DNA of 64,000 bases from Chromobotia macracanthus (GCA_036877525.1 JAZGTH010000008.1:3810001-3874000), one strand, 5' to 3'. Positions 49,958 to 64,000 are shown, numbered from the stretch's first letter. Numbers and translations: made by a program. The notes: generated by a model not told the origin, from the sequence alone.

Positions 49958-52900
49958 GATTAATCTGCTAGGGGAAGTAAAGCAGTTTACAGAAGGAAAT
50001 CAAGTATCGTGGTGTATACCATACAGCCCCGTTTCGATGCTGTAAGCCCCTCCTGTGGGCTTAAATACTGTTCTTTCGTGTTTAGTTAAAGGATGATAGA
50101 AATAAATAGAAATGCTGTTGACACTAATGCAGGAAGAGAATAAAATGCCGATATTAGGAAGTGTGGTTGCAGGTGCATGCTGTTGACTTTTGACGCACAG
50201 ACTGTATAGTATATGCTCACTCAGGGTCACACTTGCAGAGGGGAGGAGGGCATTACATCAATGAATGAAGTGGACCCGTGTGTTCTGCTGAGCATCACAT
50301 AGACGGTCTGTGATTTCAAGCTGTATTTCATCTACAGTGTTGTGTAAATGTAGCTACAGTATATGTGAGGGTATTAAATATTTCTCAATCTATGTTTAGA
50401 TTGAGACATGCATTACTTTTAGTATTATTTATACTAGGGTATGGGAATAGAACAAACCTCAAAGTATTGAACGTTAAGAGGAGTTGAGTCTGAGTATTAA
50501 TGCCTACTAGAAACCAGCAGTACAGTAACTGGGGGACCTCCTGCACCCTAATGTCCTGTTTTCATCATCAGCAACTTTGTTGCTTCATGTCGGAAGTCAC
50601 TGTACAGGTGGTCACTAGTAGGCATCGTTTAATCTGGTTGCCCTTGTCATGGTTATAAATGTCACTTCTGCTAAGATGTCATTTTATTTTAACATATAAC
50701 CACTTGGCAGGTGTCACATTGTTAAGGACCTGTTTTTGTTATATATACATTTTTAAAACATGCACGGTTAAAACATTCCATTGATTTGCGGTAATCTTTT
50801 AAAAACTGGCAAGCAATGATGTCATTGTAATGGTATAATTGTAATATCTGCGATTATGCTGAATTGCGATTGGTATTTGTTTTTCAAATTTAATTCTATT
50901 TACTCATCCATCACCACCTTTACACTACACAGATAGTGTTGTGTCTTGAATCTCAGAAAAACCTTGTTTTGATTGTCATGACAACAGCAATGGCACTTTT
51001 GATTTTGGCATTTCATTTTTGTAGAACTAAAGCTTAAAATCGAAATGTGCAATCACAAATATTTCCTTCTGGAATTTAATTTCATGTTTTGTATTGCCAT
51101 TCTAATTAGATGTTTAAGGAGATATTATAGGGTATTGACAAATATGCGAAAGACCCCATGTGGGGGAACATATTGTCAGGGCAGAGAATATCCTCAAAAC
51201 ATTATTACATCCATTACATCCATACCTTTAAGAGCTGATTGCTTATGGCAGGAAGCGTATGATTGGTCTGAGATGTTAAGAAATAAAGGACATCAACAAA
51301 TCAGAGTGCCCATTTTACCTACCCAGAAAACTCACTGATGACACAAAGCAGACAGTTAATTTCCAGATCTATATAGCAAATCCACAACCTCTTCATCCAA
51401 CCTCTTAATAATTAAAGTTTTTTACTTCAGGAAGTCAGTAAATTAGGGATTTACAGTTTTGCAAGAAAGTGTTGTACAGGTCCTACAGTATGTCACACAT
51501 ACTTGAAGATTTCCTTTTTCAAGTAACTACTTCCCCATTACTAAAACACACTGTCCCTGTCGTGCAATGAAAACGGGTGACCAAATGTTCTACCAAACTT
51601 CTAAGCCACAATATCAGCTTGACTTCTCAACTTGCCCTCTTTCTACTTTATTTGCTCTTAATCACCATTTAAGTCTGTGGTGGAAAGATTGATTTTGTTT
51701 GGGCCTCTGTGGGTGGGAGTTTGTGTCTTGTAAATGTGTATGTGTTGTCCCCAGAGTGTGTCATCTGCAGGCCATCTTTTCTCTCCTCTCCACCCTCGTG
51801 GTGTAGACATCTGAGACGTTCTCCAGAAGTGTTGAGTCAACAGTGCTGTTATAAATAGACAGAGCAAAAATGTGTTTTTCTGATGATTTTCTTGACTGAT
51901 AAAAGAAGGTTATCCATAACTTGGCGGCAGACCGTCTTTAGACGGAGGCGTCCCTGAGGATGCTCTTGAGATAACACGTCTGATGATTTCATTAAAAATC
52001 CTCTAACATTGCTAATTGCTCTTAGAATTTTTCCCCATTTGCTTTGATCCAAGCTTCAATGTAATGGCTGCCAGATATGTGTACTGCATTGGCAGTTTGA
52101 GAAATGCGTGATTTGTTTGTATGTCCAGAGTGCTTCCTATTCCTTATAACATATTCCTTGACATGAATTGGTCTTTTCTCACAGATCTGGCTTAGAATTC
52201 AGGGGTTTGTAGGGGGCTAATGTTAACAGTTTAGGCCTTTGGGAAAAATTGACTCGTAATTGGCTCATTTATGAGAATAGCTTTCCCCTATTATAACTGT
52301 GGTATAAAACAATTTGGGTCTTTTAACATTCTTGGGTTCCTCAGGAACTAAGTGGTGGCCAGATGGAGATGATCTGTATGTTCTGTTCTTAGTAGGTGTG
52401 TTACTCCAAATAAAGACTAGCAGTAGATCCAGGACCAGTTATCTGTTCATTCACCTGCACAACAAGTGCAATTCAAGAGGACACTGCAATCTCACAGTGT
52501 CCTTTGTAAAGGTAAACTGCCTGTTTTGTGACAGTCACATAAGTTCTACACCCAAATGTATGGACTGTGTTTCTGTTTTCAATTGTGATATGAAGATTGT
52601 TTTTGACTAGAAGAGGCTAATTTAGTTGAGCAGTTCGAGTTGAGCTACACTTGAATTAAGAACCGTTGCAGTTCAGATTATTACATCAATAATTTTAGAA
52701 TTAATTTAGGCACTTAGGTCCACAACGGGCTAAACCATTTTGCTGCTTAAGCCGGGGTGCTCATCTTTTCAGTTTCATGATTTTGATCTGGTTTCAGGGA
52801 GTAGCTTCCTCTTGAACGTGCACTTTGGTTTCCTTTAGTTTGGACACACAGTGTTTAAAAAGAGAATGACTTCCTCCACAACCACATTGGCTGTACAATT

Positions 52901-53938
52901 TTATTTTTTTTTCTTCTGTCAGTCTGTTTGTCTACTTCCTGTTGGTGAAATATTTAGAAACATCTTACCCACGCTATGGGGGGTAGAAAGAGGTAGGGTC
53001 CTGCGAGCATAAAACTCTCACAGTTTACCCTAGACCACAATATCCTACATAGAGTTTCCTTGTCATCGCATGCATCCAACTGCATATCAAAAAAAGCACA
53101 GCGTTTGGCACATAGCATTTGCATTTTTGTTTAACCTAGATCTTTCTTTGTAAAAACCTTATGATAAAAATGTGTGTAAAATGTTGTATTCGTGGTCTAA
53201 TGCACATGCTGCACTAAACATTGTGTGGTTTGTTGTAAGTTCAAAGCACCACACAGGATGTGATAGCCAAAGGAGTCAGAAGTATGTTTCTGTGACCTAG
53301 TTGTGACACCAGTCTCAGTTGCTCACAGGCAGCAAGATGTGTTTAAAAGAAACCAGTAACCAGCTCGACACAAAAAACAGCGACTAGTGAAACAGGCTTT
53401 CATGTTTGCCTTTGGGCTTCACTTTAAAGCCACTTCCAGAGCCACCGACCATGATTCAATGAAATGAGAGAGAGTGTCAATTGATAATGTCTTTCTGTGT
53501 GAGTTAGATGCTGTTTCTTTAAACCTCGTCCTTTGGTTGGAAGAAAAGGTCAGTTGTGTTTCAGCTGAAAAGGGGAAGAGACTCTGAGAGAGGGAGAGCA
53601 AGAGCAACAGAGAGGACAAGAGAAAAAGCAGGAAGTGTCTTTCAGAGAGTATATCAGTGTCAAATGGGTTGAGTAGGAAAATCAACATTAGGTCTCAGTG
53701 GAAGCATACAAAAGGAAGGCATTTATTAATTATTAGTTTGTAGGTTGCTGTGTGTGTGTGACTCAGGGGCACTAATAAAGAGCTATACGTCTCAGTTTCT
53801 CACAGAGACTGATGTCAATGGACCTTAGAGAAAAGCAAAGCCAGTACACTATAGTTTGAGTTCAGAAACCTACACACATTAACAAGGTAACATTTCCCCT
53901 CAGATGCTACTGGAAACATGTGTAAACAGGACATATTA

Positions 53939-54010
53939 AAAGGGATAGTTCACCAAAACAATTAGTGATTTACTCGTCATGTTACTTAAACCTGTTTTCA
54001 TTTCCACAAC
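53939..54010. mobile_element. 5' end fragment of the GTTCACC-family transposon
   Basis: AAAAGGGATAGTTCACCAAA followed by a TTTACTCGTCATGTTACTTA stretch matches the start of the dispersed family. The rest is missing. Confidence 0.5.
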
Positions 54011-54235
54011 CACATAAGCTGTGCATTTGGAGGCAGAACGGATGGGTGGGTGGGCGTGGGTCCTGTGGGCTTAAAAATGTCCCAGTTTTGTAGGTCAAAA
54101 AAAGAAGTTTTAAAGATGTTTACAATACAACACAAACCTCTATTATTCAAACTTATGTTTTTCTATGGTAGGAAGTTATAAACAATTTGAGGTTCATTTA
54201 ATTTTTAAAACATTGTGGGGGTAAACTATTTGGTT

Positions 54236-54409
54236 CCCCTTTATTTTACAGTATATGCATTTAAGTGTACTTACTCAACAAAATACTAAATAATATAAGG
54301 TAACTACAGGACTTAATATGGGTTAGGTTTAGAGCTGGTATCTAGTAATTACACTGTTACACAGTAAGTACATAGTATACATGTAGAGCAGGACTGTGAA
54401 ATACAGTAC
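54236..54409. mobile_element. miniature inverted-repeat element of the CCCCTTTATTTTACAGT type
   Basis: The left end CCCCTTTATTTTACAGT and the right end GGACTGTGAAATACAGTAC are imperfect inverse copies enclosing about 140 non-coding bases with the repeated AGTACATAGTA-like motif. This is a known style of short fish element. Confidence 0.5.
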
Positions 54410-57400
54410 AATTATATTCCTTTAAAGGTTTTAAATATGCAAAGTTGTATGGGTACGTCAGTGTACTTACAATGCTTTTACCACTTTTAATTTAAATATT
54501 TAATTGGGATCAGGGGACCATCGTCAGTCCCAGCGTATCCTCTCTCTGTGTTTAATCTCATCGCTATTGTAGATTAATTAACTTAGACAACTTCATGTTT
54601 TTTAATGTTTCATTGCTCAACGTTTTGCTAACAGAAGACCTTTCTGATCTTATTTACATTTATGTAAAGGTGTAGAAAATTTTAATAGGGCTTCTCTTTT
54701 ATTAAATTTAAATACACGCACATGTGCTATTTTTTCCTCCTTTTTCCTGCCTGACTCTGTTGGCTCCCTGCCGAACTGTCCAAGAGCCATGCATCAGCAA
54801 GGGGGCCGCCGAGCACAACCCCCTCCTTCAGATACTGGACCTCCTTCAGGGCACGCTCATACCCCGTCCTTTGAAATCAAACTGACCCCCTGCTGCCCTC
54901 TCTAGCCACCAGCCCCCTCCATAGTCCCTGTTTTCTCCTGTGAATTGAGGAGGGGGTTTTGGAACAAAGAAGTGAATAGATCTCTAGTTTTGGACCCTTT
55001 GTGCCGGTCCTATCACAGCTCCTTGTTCTAGGCTTTTGACCACAGAACCAGGGCCAGGACAATCACACGGGCTCAGTCCATCCAGGTCTGGTGAGCTCAG
55101 TAAAGGCTTGCCTGCTCTGCACACATACCAGCTTGTAAACAGTGATAAATTAGTTGTTTGAAGAGATCTAAGAGACCAGTTCGTGATTAGGTACCTTAAG
55201 CAGTAAGAAGCTTAAGTGGGGCCAGGGCATGGGGGTCTTAAATGAAACAGAAGATTGTTTTGCTGCCTTTTAGTGGTGCTTACTAAGGCTGTGCAACTGC
55301 ATGGCACCACCTTAGTAAACACCCACAACACCCTAGAATCCTGAGTATTGACCTTTGATACAAAAATTGTTTTACACAAAGAGTGATGCATGAATACCCA
55401 AAGCACCCTAGTATTGTTGAACTGATGTTAGTATGGTAAAGCACTACTTGCATTTGGAATTTAAGTTCAGTTTATCAGTTTAGATTGTTATTATATACTA
55501 TAACTCAAAAACTGATTATATAAAGGGCAGATGTTGTATAGATCCTGTAACCTGAGTTAATTTTGAAATGACATTTTTGTACATTTGTATAGTGCAATGT
55601 AAATATATATATATATATACAGTATATTATTGCTTGGCCAGTTCTATTTGAGCTTTATGCACCTTTATGCATTAATTATACTGTCATAAAGGTGGTGTTT
55701 TCCCATTTGTATAGGACATGGATCATGTTTCTGAGTCTCACCTTGAGTCGTGATAACGGACTTGTCTGACACTACAGCGAGTTTTTGTGTGGGCATACTG
55801 TTTGTGTGTGTGTACAGATGTGTTTACCCCTGTTTGTCAAACACATACACACACCTGCCTATGAAGAGATGACATAAGCTTGATTGGCTCAGGGGGAAGC
55901 TCAAATCTGATCTGGGTCACACTGGGCTGTGTGCTGCTGTTTGGCCCCCACGGCTGGGGTCTGGGGTCACTGAGGGCTGCTGCTTATTTAATTCATGCAG
56001 CGCAAATGCCAGTAAGAACAGATGAATTTTCCCCTATTCAAAGGTTAATTACCATATGTCTGTGGTTAAAACTGAGGTGGTCATCATTTTATTTAAAGGT
56101 AATGAACTGACGAATACAATTACATAGAAGAGACCTTTTATCAAAAGTCATTTGCATGTATAAAAGCCGTCTGCTGCTTCACAGGATATACTTATTTTTA
56201 ACACACAATAAAACTCTCATTCACATACACACACACACAGTGTTGTGGCTAGCTGCAGTTGTTGGGCTGTCTGACCTTGAAACAGCCATTGATTGAGGAG
56301 AGACTGAAGCGAGCCTCTGGGAATCCACATTTGTGGCTAAAGCACTCATTTAAAACCCCAAATGTACATCTGTGTTAGAAATGGAGTACAAGCTCCAAAA
56401 CATGCTATGCATAGATGAACATGAGGTCTCCTCATTTCTGGAGATGTGACTCACACTCATAGTTTTTATGACAGGCCTCACATTTATTCTCTCTTCCCTT
56501 TTGTTTGTTAAGCAGATGGTTACACTTTAGTTAGTTTTAAAGTGGCTCCTCACCTCAGACTCCCAGCCTGGCCAGTCTGAATGTTTTGTGCACAAAGCTC
56601 TTCTTACATCTCTCTAATGGGGGTAATCCCATCCTGGAGGTCTCATGGATCACTGAACGGCCCTCTGGGAGGTGTAGGCCAGATGAGAGTGGGAGTTTTG
56701 GAATCTGAGCTGAAAGCCTCAGTGAGCCGTTAATTGGGCTTGTTGTAGAGGGTTTAGAGAGACTGTGTCACTTGTCAGACTAGAACTTATCAGGTTCATT
56801 AATGTTTTTTGATGAAGTCCACCAGATCTCTTTCAAAACCTAGAGAGCTGCCTACAGCCTAGAATTTTTTTAACAAGTATTATTATCAGATGTTCTGTGG
56901 TTCTGACTTTTGCATGCATGTATTTTTAAACATGTTTGATTTGCATGCGAGTGCGCTTGTTTGTGTGCACACTTGAGTGCAGGGGAGTGGCTGCCTTCCA
57001 CAGGCACTAGTCAGATGTTGAGTTATGGAGATTAAGCATTGCAATCTAACAAAGTGACCTGAGAGAGAGAGAGAGAGAGAAAGAGCAAGCTAGCATGCAG
57101 GTAAAAGCCTCTATCTAAAGCTTTTCAATTACAATCTTAGACTGGTCTGTGGGCTGACCATGGTTATTTTAAGACATGGTAATGTGCTGAGAAGCTAAGT
57201 TGCACTGCAGCACCATAAAGCCTCTATGGATATGATTACCTTTGTGTCTTGGTATTAGGCAGAAGAACATGTTAATGGTAAGGCTGGCAAGCCTGTTCTT
57301 AGGCCCTATGAGAAGAGCCACGTTTTATGGTTTCTGTTTCCCAGCATGCCATTTAATGAAAGAAGATATACCTTCTGTGGTATATCTATACTTCTACGCC

Positions 57401-60400
57401 AGTATACCTGCTGTGGCCCCTCCCTCCACTTTCTGCCAATATCTTCAAGCGTTGGGAGAACCGAGCCAGAATCTTTGTTTCGAAGGAGATTCACCATATG
57501 ATGGCATGGTCCGTTCCTCAGTTCCTACAGGAGGTTTATATGGCGTCTGTGGTGGCAGATGCTACTATAGCATGCTTGGCTATCAACTCACTTCACCTGG
57601 TGTCTTCACAGAAATGTGGAAGCTACAGTACAATAACAATGTAGATTCAGACAGATTGTTTATTATTTTGGATTATTGTGTGGAAACTTGACCCGTAACA
57701 TGTACCACTCACAAAATCGGAGGCCACAAAACTCTCTCTCTCTCCATCTCTCTGTTCATGATGATTATTGCGAGTAGAAATCAATGTGATCAATAAATGG
57801 TTACACACATGAGAGAAATGACCTGTACACAGAGGAAAACATTGATACTCAATGGGCTCAATGGCCACTTAGAGAATCATTTTTAAAATATCGTCTGGGC
57901 TTCAGGACTCTGATGGCCAATAACCTCACTACTCTATTACTGAAATGGAACATTTCGATTAGCTGCCGAATGAAATCCTGACTAGCTTTTAAAACATAAT
58001 AAAAAGTTATTAATGTTGTAAATCACAGTGCTTATAATTATTTTGTTACCCAAAAGGTCAGATTTTGTGTGCTTAACAGCAGCTTGATGTACATATAAAC
58101 TGAATTAACAGCATAAATGCAGCACTGGTGAGAGTTCTTCAACTGGCCCAGTTCTCTCCTATCGGGCCATTATTTTTATTAAGCCCTGAATCTCATTGTA
58201 ATTGTGGTCAAAAACATCCACAAGCTCTAAAGACGAAACCCCATTGTCAACATTTTTCAGTTAATTTTCCCGGCTCTTAAAGCTCTGAATATCTTGTTAC
58301 CATGACTCTGAATAGAGTTGTTTCCATCAGGACAGTATCGCATTGTACTATCCCATGAAAAAAACGTCTCAATCAGTCACTTCAAAGACAATTATCAGTG
58401 CAGTTTTACTTCAGTTCTGGTGTATCACATGACCTTTGGCTTCCTGCAGCCACATGGTTTACAATCGCCTGCTGCCATTGTTCTTTGGACAGGCACCAAA
58501 GTGGCAGTCAAAACACAGAAGACAGGATGTGTGATGACGGAAAAGCCCCTTGCTTGCTATTCTTTACCTGTCTGAGGATCTTTTTTTGGCCCACTAGGAG
58601 AACGATTAGAGCAGTGTTTACAAGCAGTTGCTCAGGCACACAACAAACTGGAGTCTTGCCATTACTGATGCCCTTTAATTTGAATAGATTTTAACTTAAT
58701 CTGCCTCAGTTCTGAGGTAAATAAAGATTTTAATAGCAAGCATAAATGTAGGTGTGGTCTTTAACTTCACTTGCCACATTAACATGCCCTCAAAACTTTT
58801 CCTTTTTATCTTGTTCATAAAACCATTAGAATATGACCGTAATATGAATATGTAACCTGTGGACTTTTTCCTGCAGTAAAATTGGACTGTAAGCCTCTGT
58901 ACCATGGTATAAAAAAACATCACAGATGAACAGCACAGCATCTTCAGTAGAGAGGCAGAGCAAGAGGAAACCATGATGAATTTTTCTGTTTGGTTAATTC
59001 AGATGTCTGATAACCTCTTTTCTAAAGGGCAAGAAGGCGCTGGTGTGTGTTTAAAGGTGAAGATCCAGACATCCAGCTCTTCCTTCAGAGGTCTAAGAAA
59101 ATCAAGCAGACACGCATAGTCGTCTTTTTTATGTTTCTCACACACATGCGCGCCCACACCAAAATTGTTTACATTTTCATACTCTGAGTTAGATATATAT
59201 TCCCCTACTTAATTTCAATAACAAATTACTATACCAGTACATGAAAAAGCAAATTTTTGTTAGTGTGTGGGGGGATTATTTGGCTTGGATACAAAATTAT
59301 CCACAGAAATTTGCTAAAGCTGGCAAAACAGTGTTTTTGGAAATCACCACAAAGGTAAATATTGTCCTTAATAAATATTGTTTTCGAATAGCTTTAAATA
59401 CAGTAGTGTATGATCTGGCCTCATTATGAGAGCTTGTTTACTGTATATTTTTGGAGATATAATAATGAAACATGAGCTTTGTGTGTGTATGCGTGTGACA
59501 GAACAAACTAATCCTAATCTCTAAAACACATTTGCGTCATTTGTCTGTATCTGCAGGACCACTGCATGAGAGGGAGGGGAAAGGACTCATCCAAAATCAT
59601 TTTGGAGGATTGTGTGTGTGTTAGAGAGACATGCAGCAGAGGATAATGATGTAACAGTTTAAAGGTTATTTGTTAGATTAGACATTGAGGAGTTTGAGGA
59701 TGTGGCAGTAGATTTGAATAGGAGATGCTTGAAATGGAAAGGTTGGGCAGCTTAAAAGAGATCTAGAGGAACCATAAAACATTTGCAATGCACCATCTAA
59801 GCCTTCATAAAGGGGCCCCTAGGGCCACGGGAAGGTCACACACACCTACACAAACACACACTGATACCCCTTAACAGACATGCACAACATGCTCCCTCAC
59901 CAGCTTGAAGGTCTTTATTTCAGGTAACCAGGTCCCTTTTAGGTTCTAAAGGTTGAAGGGATCATACTCATCTGATGTTATCCAGATGAAATCTCAAGAG
60001 ACCTCCGACTTTATAGTTGCAGCTGTAACCAAGTAGTTAACACATGCACTAGACACATTGTTCTTTAGTGCTCATGTTGGAGATACAGATTCAAATTCAG
60101 CATATGTTGTTTTGACAAACAGGTAGTCCTGCCCCAAACCCCTTGGTTAAACGAAAAAAATTAAACCTCAGACAAACTAAGCACAGGGCCACAGTGTTGA
60201 TGCTCTTCTCGAAACAAACCTACCAAATGGCCTGCTTATAGTGTATTGTGCACTTTAACTGAGACAGAAGAAAGTAGTTGGACATTAAGAAAATGACACA
60301 TTTTCCCTTTAAAAAGAGTCATGTTAGGGATGCCACCCCACAGGAAGTCCACAAGTGGTCAGTGAGGAACTGTGGCCAGTGCTTCAGGTTTACTTTCCAC

Positions 60401-60626
60401 TGCAGATGTTGTTTTGTAATGTCTTTTCATAGAATTCATAGCACTATTTGAGCAGTGATAATGCCTTTAGACTGAAATACTGCTCTGATCTCTGTCTGTG
60501 TCCTCATTTAAATGACAGAGCCAAGAATTAATGTCCTTTTACTGTTGCGTTCGGGCATCTGGCCCAAAGAGTCGCCAGGATTGATCAGCTCCTGAATTGT
60601 GCTGACATGTTTCTGATGTCTCACAG

Positions 60627-60642
60627 GTTGTGTGTGTGTGCA

Positions 60643-60681
<39 letters not shown>
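60627..60681. repeat. (TG)n microsatellite
   Basis: TG repeat with a CATGCG interruption near its 5' end. It explains the His/Thr-rich open frame on the opposite strand. Confidence 0.9.
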
Positions 60682-60683
<2 letters not shown>

Positions 60684-62747
60684 TAGAGATGTTAAAGCAG
60701 ATGGCAGACTCACTTAACCACACACTTGGTGCACTGTAAGCAGATTCTAATAATTGTGTTTGGCTTGGTGGCCAAGTGTGTGTGTGTTTTAAGACATGGA
60801 CAGAAGTGTTGCCTTTGTTATTGAGGTCTTAATACAGTATATTGTTAATACAGTATATTTATATTTAGTGCCAAGTTGTAATTAGTGTAATGTTTATGAT
60901 TCCTTATATTATTTGATAAACACGTGTACATTTTGTGATGTGGACAGCTTGAAACACCGAATCTGTTTTGGCTTACAACTTTAAGCTTCACCTTTTTTTA
61001 CACAAGCTTTTAAATATGCTTACATGCTTTCCTATGATGATAAATCAGAATTCCTTGATATTTTGGAATACATATGTATGCATTTCTGTGGTAACTAAAA
61101 ACAATTTCTCAGTCTAGATAGACTATATTGGTAAGACAGGACATATTTTTATTTCTTAGCTCTAGAATAACTAAAAATTAGTCAAACCTTGTGCTGTTTG
61201 TGGCTGTGTGTAGCACCTGAAACTACTTATCCCTCTGAAGGAACCCAACAGTGGAAACGAGGGGCTGAAGTTTTTTTTAACAAGGTCTCTGATTTAAGTC
61301 TGACCTTCACTGTTTGAGCGGCACATTTCATCAGGGATTGTTTTATGAACCTGTCAGAGCTTTACAAACTATATTAGACACAACAACAAACCCACAGCTT
61401 ATCAACAACAAAACTTTAATGTGATGATGTTAACGTTGAAAACAAAGAGCACATTTATATAGAAGTCTTAAAGGTACAGTAGCAAAAACAAACCTGACTG
61501 TTTTATTTTAATGTTCATGTAATGGCACAAAGCACTACATTATGACTGCAATAATTTTTTACCCGAAAAGCAACATTGTGACTCTCAGGAGGAACATTAA
61601 AATGACAGGAAATTATGTCATTTATGTAATACTAATGGTAATATTAATGATTATAGTTGTTGAAATGTCTTGCAGGGTGGATGTAATTTGAATAGAGGGA
61701 ATATCTTGAATGTATTTTAATGAGCAAGCTGAAAGAGTTCAGAATAGGAAATGAGCTCTCTGTGAGATCTCATGAGCCGCCTGTCTCTGACAGCTAAGAC
61801 TTTGAACAGTTGTATGCAAATCGTCCCTGTCCACAGGCAAATGGACCAATAGTTTAAAGAGATATTTCTGCCCCGGATGGGAGTTCATCGCAACTCTAGA
61901 AAGCCCTTCCTGAGTAGATATTTTCCTGATCTTGCTGTAATCATAACAGGAGCACACTGGGAATGTGGGAAAACAAAGGTAGCATGTGGCATATATGAAT
62001 ATGACCTGGGCTGCTTAACCATGGAAACTTTGTTTATTCAGAAATGATTTGCCGGTAATCAGATCTTTTTGTCTAAAGCTGAAGGAAATCCTGGATATCT
62101 CGCTGGGCTTTCCACACCTTCAAGCTGAAGGTTGTGAGGTGTGTGTAGTGGAGATCGACCATCAGAAGGTTCTTGTTGGTTTGATTGGAGTGTTTTTTTC
62201 ACTAGAGGCTTTAATGGATGTGGTTAATCATCTCAGCCAGATGGTCAATGGAACATAGTCAAAAGACTAGTGTTTACAGCAGAAGTGGAACTGCTGAATG
62301 ATGATTTTACCAGAGTAAAAGTCATGCATGCTACAGGGTTTGTACAGATGTCATCACCCATTGTGTCATGCTTCAGTTACTGTGACTTCAGGGTGTGTGA
62401 GAGGTGTAGTAAGACTAAATAATTAGACTGTTGTCAACTACTTATATCATAAAATTGTTATATGTATACATTACAAATTAGTTTATTTTTATGAAAATTT
62501 AACCAATACATAAAAAATAAAGTTTTATTGTGTAATTTGTTTCATAACTAAATACTTTCTACAATGCTTTATAAATACTTTTATCATTATAAATAATGGA
62601 CAAATACAAATTAAAGGTACTTAATTTCATTAGACTGTAACTTGTAACTTGATCTGTAACTTGATAGACACCAAGCAAAAGCTAAAAAGATCTAGTCCAT
62701 TCAGGTCTTTCTTGGGAATGTAAGCCCCTATTCTCAACACAGGGTTT

Positions 62748-62890
62748 TAAAGGGACCGTTCACTCAAAAGTGAAAACTTTCACCATTTTGTTATTCCAAA
62801 CCTGTTTGATTTTCTCTCTTCCATGAAACATAAATGAGGATGTTCAGGCAGGCTCAGTCACCAATCACTTTCATTGTGTCTTTATTCATA
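62748..62890. mobile_element. 5' end fragment of the GTTCACC-family transposon
   Basis: It starts AAAGGGACCGTTCACTCAAA and continues with the family's usual CACCATTTTGTTATTCCAAA segment. The 3' end is not recognisable. Confidence 0.5.
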
Positions 62891-64000
62891 CAAGTTTCAT
62901 AGAAGTAGGAGCATCATACAGATTTCGAACAACATGAGTGAGAATAAATATAATCCCACTTCAAGCATCGTATTGCTTATTGCACTATTGTAGACTGAAA
63001 AAGTTTTGTCAAAATCAAAATCGCCCATTATAATCAACAAAGCTTTTGAGTGCCAATATGTGAAATGATTTGCAGAATAAGTTATAGTTGTTTGTTTTGT
63101 GTTTCATAGTAGGTTTTGCTTTGTGGCGTAGCAGAATTTCTGCTTGAAGCATTTTTACTGTCACACGTATATACAGTCTGTATACACAATATATACTGTC
63201 CAGCACTAATGGACATGTGCAGTAAAATAAATGCTGAGTTTTGGGCACCACATTACAAAGTGCTGCCTTGATGCCCAGGATGAAGTACCAGTCTTGGCAC
63301 ACACACATCCACACATCCATTATGTTTACTTGAGAGACTGTCTTTAAAGAAGTACTCCTGTGTGTGTCCAAGCAGTGAGTGAGAGGAATACCAAAACATC
63401 ATGGTGAGAGAGAGGGAGAGTGGGGGAGAGAGAGAGATAGGAAGCTGAGGAAGGTGGGCATTTATTAAAGAGATAGTTCGCCCAAAAATGATTATTCGTG
63501 AATAACAGGTTACAATTACATGACTTGAATTAAACAAGATTTTAAAGTCACATAATACAGGTAAGGGTGTTTGGGGAAGGATTTTGATATAAACTGTATA
63601 TAGACTTTCTGTGTATACAGCAGACTATGCTGCATGTTAACCAGGTGCAGGCAATCATGTATGTAATCTGGCTGTTAAAGGGTCTGTCATGAGAGAGGAA
63701 ATGGAGGTCCATTTCCTGTACTGCCGCCCCTCCTTTATGACCCACTGATCTGTTTTTCCAGGCACCGGTCACAGAAAAGGGAAAGATATGGAAGGGGGCA
63801 GAGTTTACTTGGGATTGGGGAGGTGTTGATGTCAAAATAAACACAGATGCTTACCAGTTACATATTCGTAAAATACTTCCATTTTACTTACATAATAACT
63901 CTGATGAATGTGAGACCTTTTAGTACCATATAAACTTGAAAGACCTGGTTGTAACAGAGTATATTGCCAGTCCAATGGGTCTTGGCATGGAAAAGCGAAG

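Larger units (their letters stand above)
49092..64000 (+). other. presumed long first intron, or gene-free sequence
   Basis: No recognised exon. It holds a 19-bp tandem array (49882-49957), transposon-like fragments (53939-54010, 54236-54409, 62748-62890, 63468-63500), a GC-rich stretch with open frames on both strands near 54740-54900, a 149-codon open frame at 57242-57691 of unknown status, (TA)n near 55602-55619, (GA)n near 57061-57081 and (TG)n near 60627-60681. Confidence 0.45.

Noticed and set aside
60508..60723. 71-codon His/Thr-rich frame on the - strand
   Set aside because: An artefact of the (TG)n tract.
62049..62258. 69-codon + strand frame starting MPVIRSFCLKLKEILDISLG
   Set aside because: No recognisable domain, no supporting splice or promoter signals, and a length expected by chance in 64 kb.

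Overview
This is vertebrate nuclear DNA, almost certainly from a cyprinid-like teleost. The genes are split into short exons with GT-AG introns. The sequence is AT-rich with (TG)n and (GA)n microsatellites, short inverted-repeat DNA transposons of fish type, and tRNA-derived SINE fragments. Protein identity to mammalian orthologues is very high.

Layout. (1) Positions 292-12772, + strand: exons 2-12 of mapk14 (p38 alpha MAP kinase). Exon 1 lies upstream of the window. Both mutually exclusive versions of exon 9 are present, 80 nt each. (2) Positions 12773-15700: mapk14 3' UTR and spacer, with a 246-bp palindromic transposon. (3) Positions 15810-37383, + strand: a complete srpk1 (SR-protein kinase 1) gene. 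Sixteen exons join without a phase error into 650 codons plus stop. Its 12.7-kb intron 2 holds two further candidate first exons, each with the right splice phase to join exon 3. They suggest three alternative N-termini, as known for the paralogue SRPK2. (4) Positions 40338-42392, - strand: an lhfpl5 gene wrecked by two stop codons and three frameshifts, that is, a pseudogene of the hair-cell mechanotransduction subunit, convergent with srpk1. (5) Positions 48600-49091: a CCAAT/GC-box promoter and one short candidate first coding exon of an unidentified gene, possibly a copine. About 15 kb with no recognised exon follows, probably its first intron.

The order lhfpl5 - srpk1 - mapk14 matches human 6p21.31, but slc26a8 is missing between the kinases and mapk14 is inverted relative to srpk1. 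Mapk14 is a stress-activated kinase and srpk1 phosphorylates RS-domain splicing factors. They are neighbours by ancestry and nothing in the sequence shows joint control. The main points of interest are the lhfpl5 pseudogene, the candidate alternative srpk1 first exons, the duplicated mapk14 exon 9, and several hairpins and tandem arrays. I found no sign of a bacterial-style system, virus or CRISPR.
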